Assembly (NCBI RefSeq): GCF_025145645.1
Contig: NZ_CP102252.1
Coordinates: 3,410,001-3,474,000, forward strand
Direction of reading: 5' to 3'
Source: Alistipes senegalensis JC50
GTDB taxonomy: Bacteria > Bacteroidota > Bacteroidia > Bacteroidales > Rikenellaceae
Length of the DNA stretch: 64,000 nt
A model generated the notes under the pieces. That model did no database searches and was not told where the DNA came from. It saw nothing but the letters and a program-made list of their open reading frames with translations. The stretch's first letter is position 1, and every line of letters begins with the position of its first letter. Of the stretch, positions 24,580 to 32,760 are shown piece after piece. The translations under genes were made by a program, and so were the position numbers.

Positions 24580-25173
24580 TTATTTCAAAACTTCATAACT
24601 CCCGCCGTCCACATGGTAGAACGAAAGGTATTCCTTGCCTTCTTTGGCTTTGCGGTCGGCGATACAGGCACGGAAGTCGGCGATACGCTTTTCGGTGCTG
24701 CTGGCAACCGATTCGCCGCGGGCCTGATGTTCGGCGCTGCATCCGGCTTCGCCCTCGCCGTGCTGCCGGGCGATCTGGTCCTTGAGCCGCAGCTCCCACT
24801 CGGCAAGGTAAGCCTCGTCGATCCGGTCTTCGACCAGCGTGCCCGTCACCCGCACGACGTTGTTCACGCATTCGGGCTTGAAGCTGCCGATCTTCTCTCC
24901 GGCTTCAATGCGGATCACCTGCGTATCGTCGGTTCCCATTAGGAAAATCTTGCGGCCCCCGTGGCGGCAGATATGCGTGCAGACGCCCTCGACCGTCACC
25001 TTGCCGCCGGTCAACTTCTCAGCATCGGCGAGCAGGTTATCGACCTCCATGACGGAACTCTGCGTTTCTGAGGTTTGAGTCTCCGAAGCGTTCTTTTTAT
25101 TCGGGTTCCCGCCGCACCCAGCAAGGAAAAATACGGCGGCTGCAAGCGCCGCACAATAAACGAAATGTCTCAT
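24580..25173 (-). CDS. Lipoprotein with OB-fold-like domain
   Basis: 197 residues with lipobox FLAGC (Cys about residue 19), a Thr/Ser/Glu-rich linker and a small beta-barrel-like domain (VTVEGVCTHICRHGGRKIF ... VVRVTGTLVED). The C-x3-C-x-H-G-G segment could bind metal or heme; this is inference. The C-terminal helix is charged. The start at 25173 begins the signal peptide. It is the first gene of a two-gene operon under element copy B. Confidence 0.6.
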   Translation of the reverse strand: MRHFVYCAALAAAVFFLAGCGGNPNKKNASETQTSETQSSVMEVDNLLADAEKLTGGKVTVEGVCTHICRHGGRKIFLMGTDDTQVIRIEAGEKIGSFKPECVNNVVRVTGTLVEDRIDEAYLAEWELRLKDQIARQHGEGEAGCSAEHQARGESVASSTEKRIADFRACIADRKAKEGKEYLSFYHVDGGSYEVLK

Positions 25174-25253
25174 AATCGGTTTGAATTTTTTCTTCGTTTT
25201 CCGCATTCGGCGCAACGGGCCGTCCCGCAGCGTCTCGGCAGATTTTAGTAATA

Positions 25254-25304
25254 CAAAGAAACGACATTACGCCGGGAACGGCAATACCTAATTTTAGGGG
25301 TTTT
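25254..25304 (-). promoter_or_regulatory. Conserved 51-bp upstream element, copy B
   Basis: Same arrangement as copy A: AAAACCCCTAAAAT, GGTATTG and GTTTCTTTG at identical spacing on the minus strand. It lies 81 bp upstream of the lipoprotein/PepSY operon. It does not match the 3' end of the neighbouring ATPase gene and appears to be a real regulatory site. Confidence 0.75.
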
Positions 25305-25357
25305 CAGGAGCCGCAATACCTTTATAGATGGATAGCGGCCGCTCCGAGACCGGGGTT

Positions 25358-25990
25358 TCAACGCTCCGTGATCTTATAATCTTCGCCCAGCACCCGCTGC
25401 AATTCGGCCAGCTCCGGCTCCCGCCCAGTGAATTCGACCGTCGCGGCAGGAGGATCGAGAGTAACAACGGCACGGAGACCTTCGATGCCGTTCAGGGCCT
25501 TTTCGACATGCATCCGGCAGTGGTTGCACATCATTCCTTCGATACGATACTCTTTTTTCATGGCTGTTTGTTTTTTGGTTATAAATTCTGTATTTATTTT
25601 ATGAACGGCTTTCGTGCCGAGCCGTTTTGTACTCAGCTGCAGGCTATTGGCCACAACGCTCACACTACTCAGGGCCATGGTGGCCCCGACGAGCATCGAA
25701 TTGAGCAGAAACCTGGTCAGCGGATAGAGCACGCCAGCGGCGACAGGCACGCCGATCAGGTTGTAGATAAACGCCCAGAAAAGGTTCTGCCGAACGGTGC
25801 GCACGGTCGCGGCCGAAAGGCGGACCGCCGCGGCGATCTTCGTCAGGTCGGACGAAAGAATCGTGACCTTCTCCACGTCGATCGCAATGTCGCTCCCCTG
25901 CCCCATGGCAATGCCCAGATCGGCCTGCGCCAGCACCGCACTGTCGTTGATGCCATCCCCGACCATTGCGACACAGCGACCATGGCAGCG
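25358..25990 (-). pseudogene. copA: Copper-type P-ATPase, C-terminal fragment with fused HMA domain
   Basis: The readable part begins at RCVAMVGDGINDSAVLAQADLG, the hinge motif of P1B ATPases. It continues through the last two membrane helices and runs without a stop into a heavy-metal-associated domain (MKKEYRIEGMMCNHCRMHVEKA, metal site C-x2-C). Everything upstream (metal-binding, transmembrane, phosphorylation DKTGT) is missing. The frame runs into AT-rich foreign sequence near 25985, so the gene is truncated at a rearrangement. An internal ATG at 25561 could still yield a free 67-residue CopZ-like chaperone. Confidence 0.82.
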
Positions 25991-26471
25991 AATTCTTTTG
26001 TCATAAGAAAATTGCAAAAACTATCGGTACAAAAGTATGTTTTGTCGATTCATATGCTTCCCCTGACAGAAAAGGGGCAATTGAAAATCAGAATAAACCA
26101 TCAGGCAATATATACTGAATGGGGCAGATTTCTTTGTGTTAACGGAAGAGTTTATTAAACAAGTGCAATACAATGAACAGAAGACATCGGGAAAATTAAA
26201 ATTTTCTTCGTCTAAAAAAGTTCTTTAAACTAATTTCTTAAAATTGCACTCGCCGGTTGACCCTGCCTAATTTGCCCATCTCGAAAATTTTTCGTATCTT
26301 GCGATAGGTTATTTGAAATGCGGTATTTGAGCGCAAGAAGCTGAAAACAAACCGTTGCCTTCTCGTTACCTACTCTCCTATACAAAAATGCAACTACCAT
26401 ATAAATCAAGTCGTTACATTACTTTAATCCCGCACCCGCCGGGCCCGCCTTTGTCGATGGCGCGAATTTTC
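25991..26471. other. AT-rich intergenic junction DNA
   Basis: No convincing gene. The base composition drops sharply against both neighbours, which fits the right boundary of the transferred block. A TCGTATCTTGCG sequence near 26295 resembles a degenerate -7 box. No direct repeat with the integrase side was found by eye. Confidence 0.5.
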
Positions 26472-27362
26472 CTATTCGGTCGGTTCTGTCAGTTCGATCC
26501 CTTGGAGCAGCTCCTCGATGCGCCGGAGCGTGGAGGTTTTGCCGTATTCGCTCGCCGGATAGCTGATCCCGACGGTGATGAGCGACTGCCCCTGTTTCAG
26601 GTCGTAGTTCGTGAAGACGAATCCCGGATATTCCGTCCGGCGGCCTTCGCTGCGCAGCATGTCGATGCCGTTCGCCGTGAAGGGGCGCGAAGCCTTGATG
26701 ATTCCGCCGTCGTAGTAGACCGAGTCGCGGTTCAGGCAGTAGTCCGAGAGATCGGCGACGTTCTCCACGTCCGCGTCGATCACGTTTTGCAGGGCGTCGA
26801 TGTTGAACTCCCATTCGCCGTCGAGGACGTACATCGTGTAACGGGCGTAGGTCGAATCGGTTTCGGGCTCTGCCTCCTCTTCCACGGCGGTGTATCCGGC
26901 GGGAATCCGGATTCGCAGCCCGAGGTCCGGGCAGTCGTAGGTCTGTTCGTCGTCGAGCAGCGGCAGTTCGCCGCCTTCGTTCACCAGCTGCGTGGAGAGC
27001 ACCGAGAGGTATCCGATGAGCAGGGCGGTGCAGACGGCCGCTGCGAGCATGCGCCAGAATGCGGCGTATTCACCCGCGCTGTATTTGATTTTCAGCCAGA
27101 TGTATAATCCTGTGATCGCCTGCCAGGCACCCCAGAGGATAGCTCCCGTGGCGATGACGTAGCGGCCTCCGGCCTCGGTGAGGTAGTAGGAGATGAAGCT
27201 GAAAGCCAGTCCGCCGATGCACCACAGCAGACCGACGAGGATATTCTTTTTCGCTTCGGCGAGCGATGCCGCCGGCTGTCCGGCGGGTTCGGGAGTCGGG
27301 GATTCCGGCTCCGCAGGTGTTTCGGGCATCGGCTCGAACACCGGTTCCTGGGTTTGTTTCAT
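26472..27362 (-). CDS. Membrane protein of unknown function
   Basis: 296 residues: a proline/glutamate-rich cytoplasmic N-terminus (PETPAEPESPTPEPAG), three or four membrane helices between about residues 38 and 125, then an extracytoplasmic domain of about 165 residues ending LLQGIELTEPTE. That domain begins DCPDLGLRIRIPAGY, similar to small lipid- or protein-binding domains in other bacterial membrane proteins, but no family is recognised. Monocistronic; the start at 27362 is the only one preceding the full N-terminus. Confidence 0.6.
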   Translation of the reverse strand: MKQTQEPVFEPMPETPAEPESPTPEPAGQPAASLAEAKKNILVGLLWCIGGLAFSFISYYLTEAGGRYVIATGAILWGAWQAITGLYIWLKIKYSAGEYAAFWRMLAAAVCTALLIGYLSVLSTQLVNEGGELPLLDDEQTYDCPDLGLRIRIPAGYTAVEEEAEPETDSTYARYTMYVLDGEWEFNIDALQNVIDADVENVADLSDYCLNRDSVYYDGGIIKASRPFTANGIDMLRSEGRRTEYPGFVFTNYDLKQGQSLITVGISYPASEYGKTSTLRRIEELLQGIELTEPTE

Positions 27363-27392
27363 GATGGGGTTTCGGGAAAGTGTGCGATGAGT

Positions 27393-27432
27393 AAAATCCC
27401 GGAAAGCGCTTGCGAAAGCTTTCCGGGATTTT
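27393..27432 (-). terminator. Terminator of the phosphofructokinase gene
   Basis: 15-bp perfect stem AAAATCCCGGAAAGC / GCTTTCCGGGATTTT with a 10-base loop and T run on the minus strand. Confidence 0.85.
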
Positions 27433-27449
27433 ATCGGATCGTTGCCGGA

Positions 27450-28685
27450 TTATTTCCAGTTCAGAATCTTGTGGAAGTCGTACTCCTCGGGGTTCTTGAC
27501 ATAAGCCTTGGCGGCTTCGTAGTCTGCCGGGGTGATGGCGTTGATGATGTTCTCCACCACCGACGAGAACTTGTCCGACTTGATGTCCACCAGACGGGGC
27601 GGAATCTTGCCCGTCGTGGGGTCTTGCAGGTCCTTGAGGTAGAGCGGCGAGACGTTGCCCTCCGAATCCACGTAAACCATGCAGCCCGTCTTGCCCTCGG
27701 CGAAGAGTTTGTGCACGCCGATACCCAGCTCCGAGCAGTAGGTCAGGTCGTAGGCGATCGGGGTCTGGCAGCGGATTTCGTATCCCAGTTCCACCGGACG
27801 ACTCTTGACCTTGAGGCCCAGCTCCTTGAGCTTCTTCTCGATCATCTCGTTGAAGATGTGCGCCTTCGACACCTTGCCCAGCTCGGGATGCCCGTGCTCG
27901 TCATAGGTGAAGTGGATGCCGCTCTTGCGGATCTCCTCGTCCGACAGCGCGTGGAACACGCCCTCGGAGATCACGGCGGCACCGTAGTCCATGCCCATGA
28001 TCTTGCGCTTGATGATCGACGAAATCACCAGGTTGACGATCTTCTCGACGGTGATCTCCGTCTTGTCGAACATTTCGGGAATGACGATCATCGGGTAGTG
28101 GCACGCTTCGCCGATGCCGAATGCCAGGTGTCCTGCCGAGCGGCCCATGGCGGCCAGCACGAACCAGTTGCCGCTCGTGCGGGCGTCTACGTAGACGGCG
28201 CGGGCGATGACGGCGCCCTTGTCCTTGGCCGACTCGTAACCGAACGTCGGCGTTCCCTTCGGGAGCGGGAGGTCGTTGTCGATGGTCTTGGGGACGTGGA
28301 TGTTGGCGATGGGGTATTTCTTGGCCTCGAGGAACTTGGCGATGCGGTTGGCCGTCGAGGCGGTATCGTCGCCGCCGACCGTGACGAGCAGCTTGATGTT
28401 GTTGTCGGTGAAGAATTTGAGGTTGAAGTTGTTCTCGAAATCCGAATCCTTGGGTTTGAACCGGCTCATTTGCAGGAACGAACCGCCCTGGTTGAAGATG
28501 CCGTCGGCCATCGGATAGTCGATGTCCACGGTGCGGGGCGAGGGGTTGAACAGGCCCGTGTAGCCTTCGTGCAGGCCGATCACGCGGTAACCTTTGCGCA
28601 GGAACGTTTTTGCGACGCTGCCTACCACGGTGTTCATGCCGGGGGCCGGTCCGCCGCCGGTCAGAATTGCGATTGCTTCTTTCAT
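27450..28685 (-). CDS. pfp: Diphosphate-type 6-phosphofructokinase
   Basis: A 411-residue glycolytic enzyme that phosphorylates fructose 6-phosphate. Family motifs: GGGPAPGMN near the start, GGDD at 104-107, PKTIDNDLP at 132-140 and MGRSAGHLA. Asp107 (Gly in ATP-dependent enzymes) and Lys133 are the hallmarks of use of pyrophosphate as phosphoryl donor. Length is normal for the short PFP type. It stands alone; the promoter is TTG, 20 bp, TACTTTTG on the minus strand (box at 28737-28744). Confidence 0.93.
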   Translation of the reverse strand: MKEAIAILTGGGPAPGMNTVVGSVAKTFLRKGYRVIGLHEGYTGLFNPSPRTVDIDYPMADGIFNQGGSFLQMSRFKPKDSDFENNFNLKFFTDNNIKLLVTVGGDDTASTANRIAKFLEAKKYPIANIHVPKTIDNDLPLPKGTPTFGYESAKDKGAVIARAVYVDARTSGNWFVLAAMGRSAGHLAFGIGEACHYPMIVIPEMFDKTEITVEKIVNLVISSIIKRKIMGMDYGAAVISEGVFHALSDEEIRKSGIHFTYDEHGHPELGKVSKAHIFNEMIEKKLKELGLKVKSRPVELGYEIRCQTPIAYDLTYCSELGIGVHKLFAEGKTGCMVYVDSEGNVSPLYLKDLQDPTTGKIPPRLVDIKSDKFSSVVENIINAITPADYEAAKAYVKNPEEYDFHKILNWK

Positions 28686-28736
28686 GGTGTGTTGGGTTTA
28701 TTGTGTTTTGAACCTGTTATCGGTTTTTTTGACGCC

Positions 28737-28744
28737 CAAAAGTA
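28737..28744 (-). promoter_or_regulatory. -7 box of the phosphofructokinase gene
   Basis: TACTTTTG on the minus strand (TAnnTTTG), with TTG 20 bp upstream; 52 bp before the start codon. Confidence 0.6.
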
Positions 28745-28790
28745 CGATTTATTTTTCAAACAGGCAAGCGCCTTTCGTCCGGTCCGCGAA

Positions 28791-28824
28791 AAAGGGGGCC
28801 TCCTTCTTGCAGGAAGCCCCCTTT
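28791..28824 (-). terminator. Terminator of the cold-shock gene
   Basis: AAAGGGGGC pairs with GCCCCCTTT and TCCT with AGGA, with one mismatch; the minus strand then has a T run. Confidence 0.75.
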
Positions 28825-28843
28825 CGATGCCGGTAATTATAGT

Positions 28844-29044
28844 TTACTCAACTACTTTTACGTTAATGGCCTGTTCGCCTTTGGCACCCGTGCCAATTTC
28901 GAACTCTACGACCTGACCTTCGTTGAGTGACTTGAAACCATCCTTAACGATTCCCGAGAAATGTACGAAAATCTCTTTGCCGTTCTCTGCCGTAATGAAT
29001 CCGTAGCCTTTTTTGCCATCGAACCATTTTACCTTACCTGTCAT
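28844..29044 (-). CDS. cspA: Cold-shock domain protein
   Basis: 66 residues, the usual single-domain length. RNP1 (KGYGFI, 12-17) and RNP2 (IFVHF, 25-29) are present. It binds single-stranded RNA/DNA and acts as an RNA chaperone. The promoter is TTTG (29103-29106 complement), 19 bp, TTACTTTG (29076-29083 complement). A leader of roughly 30 bases precedes the ATG. Confidence 0.95.
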   Translation of the reverse strand: MTGKVKWFDGKKGYGFITAENGKEIFVHFSGIVKDGFKSLNEGQVVEFEIGTGAKGEQAINVKVVE

Positions 29045-29075
29045 AAAAAATAGAGAATTAAGTGTTATACGTCAG

Positions 29076-29106
29076 CAAAGTAAGATAAAAAACATTGGTT
29101 TACAAA
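29076..29106 (-). promoter_or_regulatory. Promoter of the cold-shock gene
   Basis: TTTG and TTACTTTG boxes with about 19 bp between them on the minus strand, correctly placed for cspA. Confidence 0.6.
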
Positions 29107-29162
29107 ACTTTTTGGCATGTTTTTTCGCCTTCGGCCGGAAAAATGCCTGCTTTGTGCGCTTG

Positions 29163-29222
29163 GATACTCCCGCCCGGCAAATGCAGGTAGATTTGCCTTT
29201 GCCCTCGCTTATTCGCACTTTG
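29163..29222. repeat. GATACTCC...TTTG stem-loop repeat, copy 1
   Basis: Begins GATACTCCCGCCCGGCAAA, has an inner TTTGCC arm, then GCCCTCGCTTATTCG and CACTTTGG. Copy 3 at 46195-46256 has the same order. Its final -7-like box is degenerate. Confidence 0.7.
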
Positions 29223-29233
29223 GCTTCGCCGAA

Positions 29234-29297
29234 GATACTCCGCCTCGGAAAAAATGCAAGCGAACTTGCTTTTTTCTCTCGGCTTATTCGTATCTTT
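29234..29297. repeat. GATACTCC...TATCTTT stem-loop repeat, copy 2
   Basis: Begins GATACTCCGCCTCGG, with an inner hairpin GAAAAAA-T-GCAAG / CTTGC-TTTTTTC, then CTCGGCTTATTCGTATCTTTA. The terminal GATAC and GTATC are complementary. It lies 11 bp after copy 1; a further degenerate copy may precede at 29110-29160. Confidence 0.7.
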
Positions 29298-29905
29298 AAT
29301 ATACCCGAGGATATTTATTTGGGCATTAACGATTTAGAAGAGAATCGTATAAAAAAGGCAATGGATAAGTAAGTTGTAAAACGGTTATTGCCGTTTGTTT
29401 TTCTTACTTTCAAACAACTCTTTTAATTCAGTGCAAATATGGTTATTCTTTTTGAATAATCAAAAAAATTGATATCCTAAAAATTCCTTATTTTTAATAT
29501 GATCAAAGGATAAATTGGGAAATATAAAGAGATTAAATATAAGTACCTTCATTCTTGTCCGAATATGGTAGATAGTTCTGTTGTTCTTTAGGTAGATTCC
29601 TAATATTAAGGAATATACAGGAGTATATACTATCAAGGAATATGAGAAGTTTAATAATGGTAAACTTATAAAAAACATTGGCTCTGTCAGTATAAACAAA
29701 ATGTTCCGTATTTAGTTTCCAGCTTTTATCTCAAAATGGTACAAGAAAGATCCGTTCTGCTTTTATTTCATTAACATAGTCTCAAAAATTTTCTCCATTG
29801 GTTATCAATCATTTGTCCTAATTTGGTTAGTTGTTGTTCTGGGAAAATCCAAAGAATAATTTATTTTCTTCCCGAACGACTCTTTTCACGTAATTCGGTC
29901 AGGCA
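29298..29905. other. AT-rich intergenic region
   Basis: About 600 bp with much lower GC than the flanks. A short open stretch near 29310-29372 (ending IYLGINDLEENRIKKAMDK) has no start codon and may be a gene remnant. A 79-codon minus-strand frame at 29460-29699 has no coding character. Nothing else is recognised. Confidence 0.5.
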
Positions 29906-31096
29906 TCATTGCAACCGGCGCTCCATGAAGAAGCGGCGGGTGCGAAACAGCAGCAGCAGAGCGCCGGCGATCTGCGAGAAGGCCGTGACGCCGAAAGCCG
30001 TCGTGTAGCCCGCATACTCGATCAGCACGCCGCCCATGAAGATACCCAGCCCCATGCCGAGGTCCCACGACGTGAGGATCGTCGAGTTGGCCGTGCCCCG
30101 CTGGTCGTTGCGCGCCACGGAGATGAACATGTTCAGGAAGGCCGGATACATGCGGCCGTTGCCCAGTCCGATGAGCAGCGCCGAGAGGTAGTGGGCCCAC
30201 TGGCCCTGCGACAGCACGAAGAGCGAGTAGCCCACGGAGCTGATGGCCGCGCCTTGCAGGGCGTTCTCCGACAGATGCCCCTCGCGCAGGGACTTCGCCC
30301 CGTAGAGCCGCGACACGAACAGACCGATGGAGAGCAGCGCGAAAAAGAGGCCCGTGCCGTTGGTGATCCCGAACACCTCCTTGCCGTAGATGGCCACATA
30401 GTTGCTCATCACGCCCCAGCAGAGGCCGAAGAGCAGGATATTGGCCGCCAGCAGCCACGCCCGCGTCAAAAAAAAGTGGTCCATGCTCAGGCGGGGCTTG
30501 CCCTCGACGGGACGCCGTGCGGGCAGGCGTACGGCGGTCGTGCAGATGAATCCGATGCCGGCCACGACCAATGAAATTCCGAAAAGCAGGCGGAAATCGC
30601 CGGCCAGCGAGTAGAGCCAGATGCCCGCCGAGGGGGCGATGGCCATAGCCAGATTGTTGCTCAGACCGTAGTAGCCGATTCCTTCGTTGCGGCGCGACGA
30701 GGGCAATGCATCGATCGCCACGGTGCTGTTGGCCACGGTGGTCGCTCCGAAAGGCAAGCCGTGGAAGGTGCGGACGACGGCGAAGAGCAGCAGCGTGGCC
30801 GCTCCCAGATAGCCGGCGAAGCAGATGAAGAAGAGGAAGAAACAATACATCAGCACCTTCTTGCGGTTGAACGTATCGACGATGAAGCCGCTGAACGGCC
30901 GGACGAGAAGGGCCGCAACCACGTAGCCCGACAGCACGATGCCGATGGTGTCCTTATCGGCCTGAAACCGCTCCGCCAGATAGATCGGCAGCAGCGGCGT
31001 GAGCAGGTAGAACGAGAAGAACAGCATGAAATTGCTGCACATCACTTTGCAATACTCCCTGTTCCACAGGCATTCTTCGTTTTTGTTTATTTTCAT
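29906..31096 (-). CDS. Major facilitator superfamily transporter
   Basis: 396 residues with 12 predicted membrane helices. The loop after helix 2 (GFIVDTFNRKKVLMYC) matches the MFS G-x3-D-x-F/R-x-R/G-R-R/K motif. The arrangement resembles the drug/arabinose efflux subgroup common in Bacteroidota. Its GC-rich codon use is like the host and unlike the AT-rich DNA on its left. The substrate is unknown. It is monocistronic and separated from the acetyltransferase gene by about 150 bp. Confidence 0.85.
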   Translation of the reverse strand: MKINKNEECLWNREYCKVMCSNFMLFFSFYLLTPLLPIYLAERFQADKDTIGIVLSGYVVAALLVRPFSGFIVDTFNRKKVLMYCFFLFFICFAGYLGAATLLLFAVVRTFHGLPFGATTVANSTVAIDALPSSRRNEGIGYYGLSNNLAMAIAPSAGIWLYSLAGDFRLLFGISLVVAGIGFICTTAVRLPARRPVEGKPRLSMDHFFLTRAWLLAANILLFGLCWGVMSNYVAIYGKEVFGITNGTGLFFALLSIGLFVSRLYGAKSLREGHLSENALQGAAISSVGYSLFVLSQGQWAHYLSALLIGLGNGRMYPAFLNMFISVARNDQRGTANSTILTSWDLGMGLGIFMGGVLIEYAGYTTAFGVTAFSQIAGALLLLFRTRRFFMERRLQ

Positions 31097-31250
31097 AATT
31101 AAAATTCCATCAAATAGCCGCAGGGCAACCCGTTCTCAATGATATTCTTTTCGGAAGATGTGAAGCATTATCGGCAATCAAGTCAGTATGACTGCGGTCC
31201 GATTGTTTCGACAGTCTGAAATGATAAAGAACGAATTACGGACATTGGCA

Positions 31251-31733
31251 TTACAATATCAATTCATAATAAAAAATATCTATCAATCTGTTGAATTTCA
31301 ATCCTATGTCCTTGAAATGAGCGACTTGATCGAATCCGAGTTTCTTCTGCAAGGCCTTACTCGCATCGTTTTCGCCTGTCACACATGTAATAATCACACG
31401 GTAATTTCTTTGTCTGCATTCTTCTATCATTCGGAGCATCAATTCCGTTCCGATGCCTTTCCCGACACATTGCGACGATAAATAAATAGACAATTCCACC
31501 ACGCCCTTATACGCAGCACGTTCTTTCCATTGATGCACATAACAATAACCGATAACTTTGCCGTTCATTTCATAGGCTAAAAACGGATATAATGCGGATA
31601 TGTCCGATATACGCTTTCCCATTGCATCCGCTTGCAACGGTTCTGTTTCAAATGTAATTGTAGTGTTTCGGATATAATTGTTATAGATATCCACTATATC
31701 CTGCGCATCTTGTATGCCGACATTCCTGATCAT
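31251..31733 (-). CDS. GNAT-family N-acetyltransferase (phosphinothricin-acetyltransferase-like)
   Basis: 160 residues. The opening (MIRNVGIQDAQDIVDIYNNYI) and the middle (TFETEP, GYCYVHQWKERAAY, then VELSIYL) match the phosphinothricin N-acetyltransferase subgroup. The acetyl-CoA loop is QCVGKGIGTELM. The start ATG overlaps the stop of the upstream LysR gene by four bases (ATGA), so the two are translationally coupled. It may detoxify an amine or amino-acid analogue; substrate unproven. Confidence 0.88.
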   Translation of the reverse strand: MIRNVGIQDAQDIVDIYNNYIRNTTITFETEPLQADAMGKRISDISALYPFLAYEMNGKVIGYCYVHQWKERAAYKGVVELSIYLSSQCVGKGIGTELMLRMIEECRQRNYRVIITCVTGENDASKALQKKLGFDQVAHFKDIGLKFNRLIDIFYYELIL

Positions 31734-32656
31734 AAGTTCTCTTTGTTGGGTAGGTTTATTAAAGTATGATGCCTTTGGCCGGCATCGATAATGATTTGAA
31801 TGAATTTCTTTGCAGCAGACTTTTGATATCCGTCTTTCAGCCATAATAAAGACGCGGTAAGCTCTTCCTGTACCTCTTTGATAGGAATAGCCACCAAGTC
31901 TGAAAACTGAATCGCTGCTTCACGTAATCCGATTGTGTTCCATTGGCCAGTGCGTACTAATTGCAACAAAAGATTGGAATCATTGATTTCTGATTTCGGC
32001 AAAAGCCTTACACCGTTCTTATTGGCTATTTTTTCAATGATTTTGCGTAAATATGTTCCGTTTTCCAATAATGCGAGGTCTTGTTTCCCTACCTCTGCCA
32101 TCGTTATTTCTCGAAAAGCCGCAAAGGGCGACTTGGAATCCACGACCAGACATAAAGGGATACGGAACAAATCTGTCGCGGTAATCAAGGGAGATAATGA
32201 TACGGTCTTATGTGTATAAGAGAATGCAAAATCGATATGGTGCTTGTGTACCATATCTGTCAATTCATATATCGAGGATGATTGGATGAGAGATAACCTC
32301 ACATCAGGATATCTTTCCGAGAAACTGGCGGCACATTTCGCCAGCATAGGACAGAGACTGTAAATTACGCCGATGCGCAGTTCTCCCTTATATACCTCTT
32401 GAATATCCCGCAGCCTTTGTACCCCGGTTTTCACACTGCCTATGGCCTCCTCCGCATAAGGCAGAAACTCCTTCCCCGCTTCCGTGAGATAAACCTTTTT
32501 CCCGATTCGTTCAAACAAAGGAATACCCAGAAACTCTTCTGTTTGCCGTATGCTTTGCGACAACGTGCTTTGCGTGATGAACAGTTGTCGGGCAGCTTCA
32601 GAGAAATTCAATACGTTTGCAAGCCGTATGAAATATTTCAGGTGCGTAAGTTCCAT
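31730..32656 (-). CDS. LysR-family transcriptional regulator
   Basis: 308 residues. N-terminal winged helix-turn-helix MELTHLKYFIRLANVLNFSEAARQLFITQSTLSQSIRQTEEFLG and a C-terminal substrate-binding domain. It is divergent from the membrane/kinase fusion gene (104-bp gap), the usual LysR arrangement, so it may control that gene as well as its own operon with the acetyltransferase. Codon use is AT-richer than the core genome. Confidence 0.93.
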   Translation of the reverse strand: MELTHLKYFIRLANVLNFSEAARQLFITQSTLSQSIRQTEEFLGIPLFERIGKKVYLTEAGKEFLPYAEEAIGSVKTGVQRLRDIQEVYKGELRIGVIYSLCPMLAKCAASFSERYPDVRLSLIQSSSIYELTDMVHKHHIDFAFSYTHKTVSLSPLITATDLFRIPLCLVVDSKSPFAAFREITMAEVGKQDLALLENGTYLRKIIEKIANKNGVRLLPKSEINDSNLLLQLVRTGQWNTIGLREAAIQFSDLVAIPIKEVQEELTASLLWLKDGYQKSAAKKFIQIIIDAGQRHHTLINLPNKENL

Positions 32657-32760
32657 TAGAAAAAACGATAATCGATATTAAAACTATTAATTGCGCAAAT
32701 ATATAAATAATACTCGGATCAACCTAACTTTGCATCCCGAAAAAATAAGGGTTACAAATT

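Noticed and set aside
29460..29699. 79-codon minus-strand frame in AT-rich DNA
   Set aside because: Hydrophobic by composition only, with no ribosome site, neighbours or known family.
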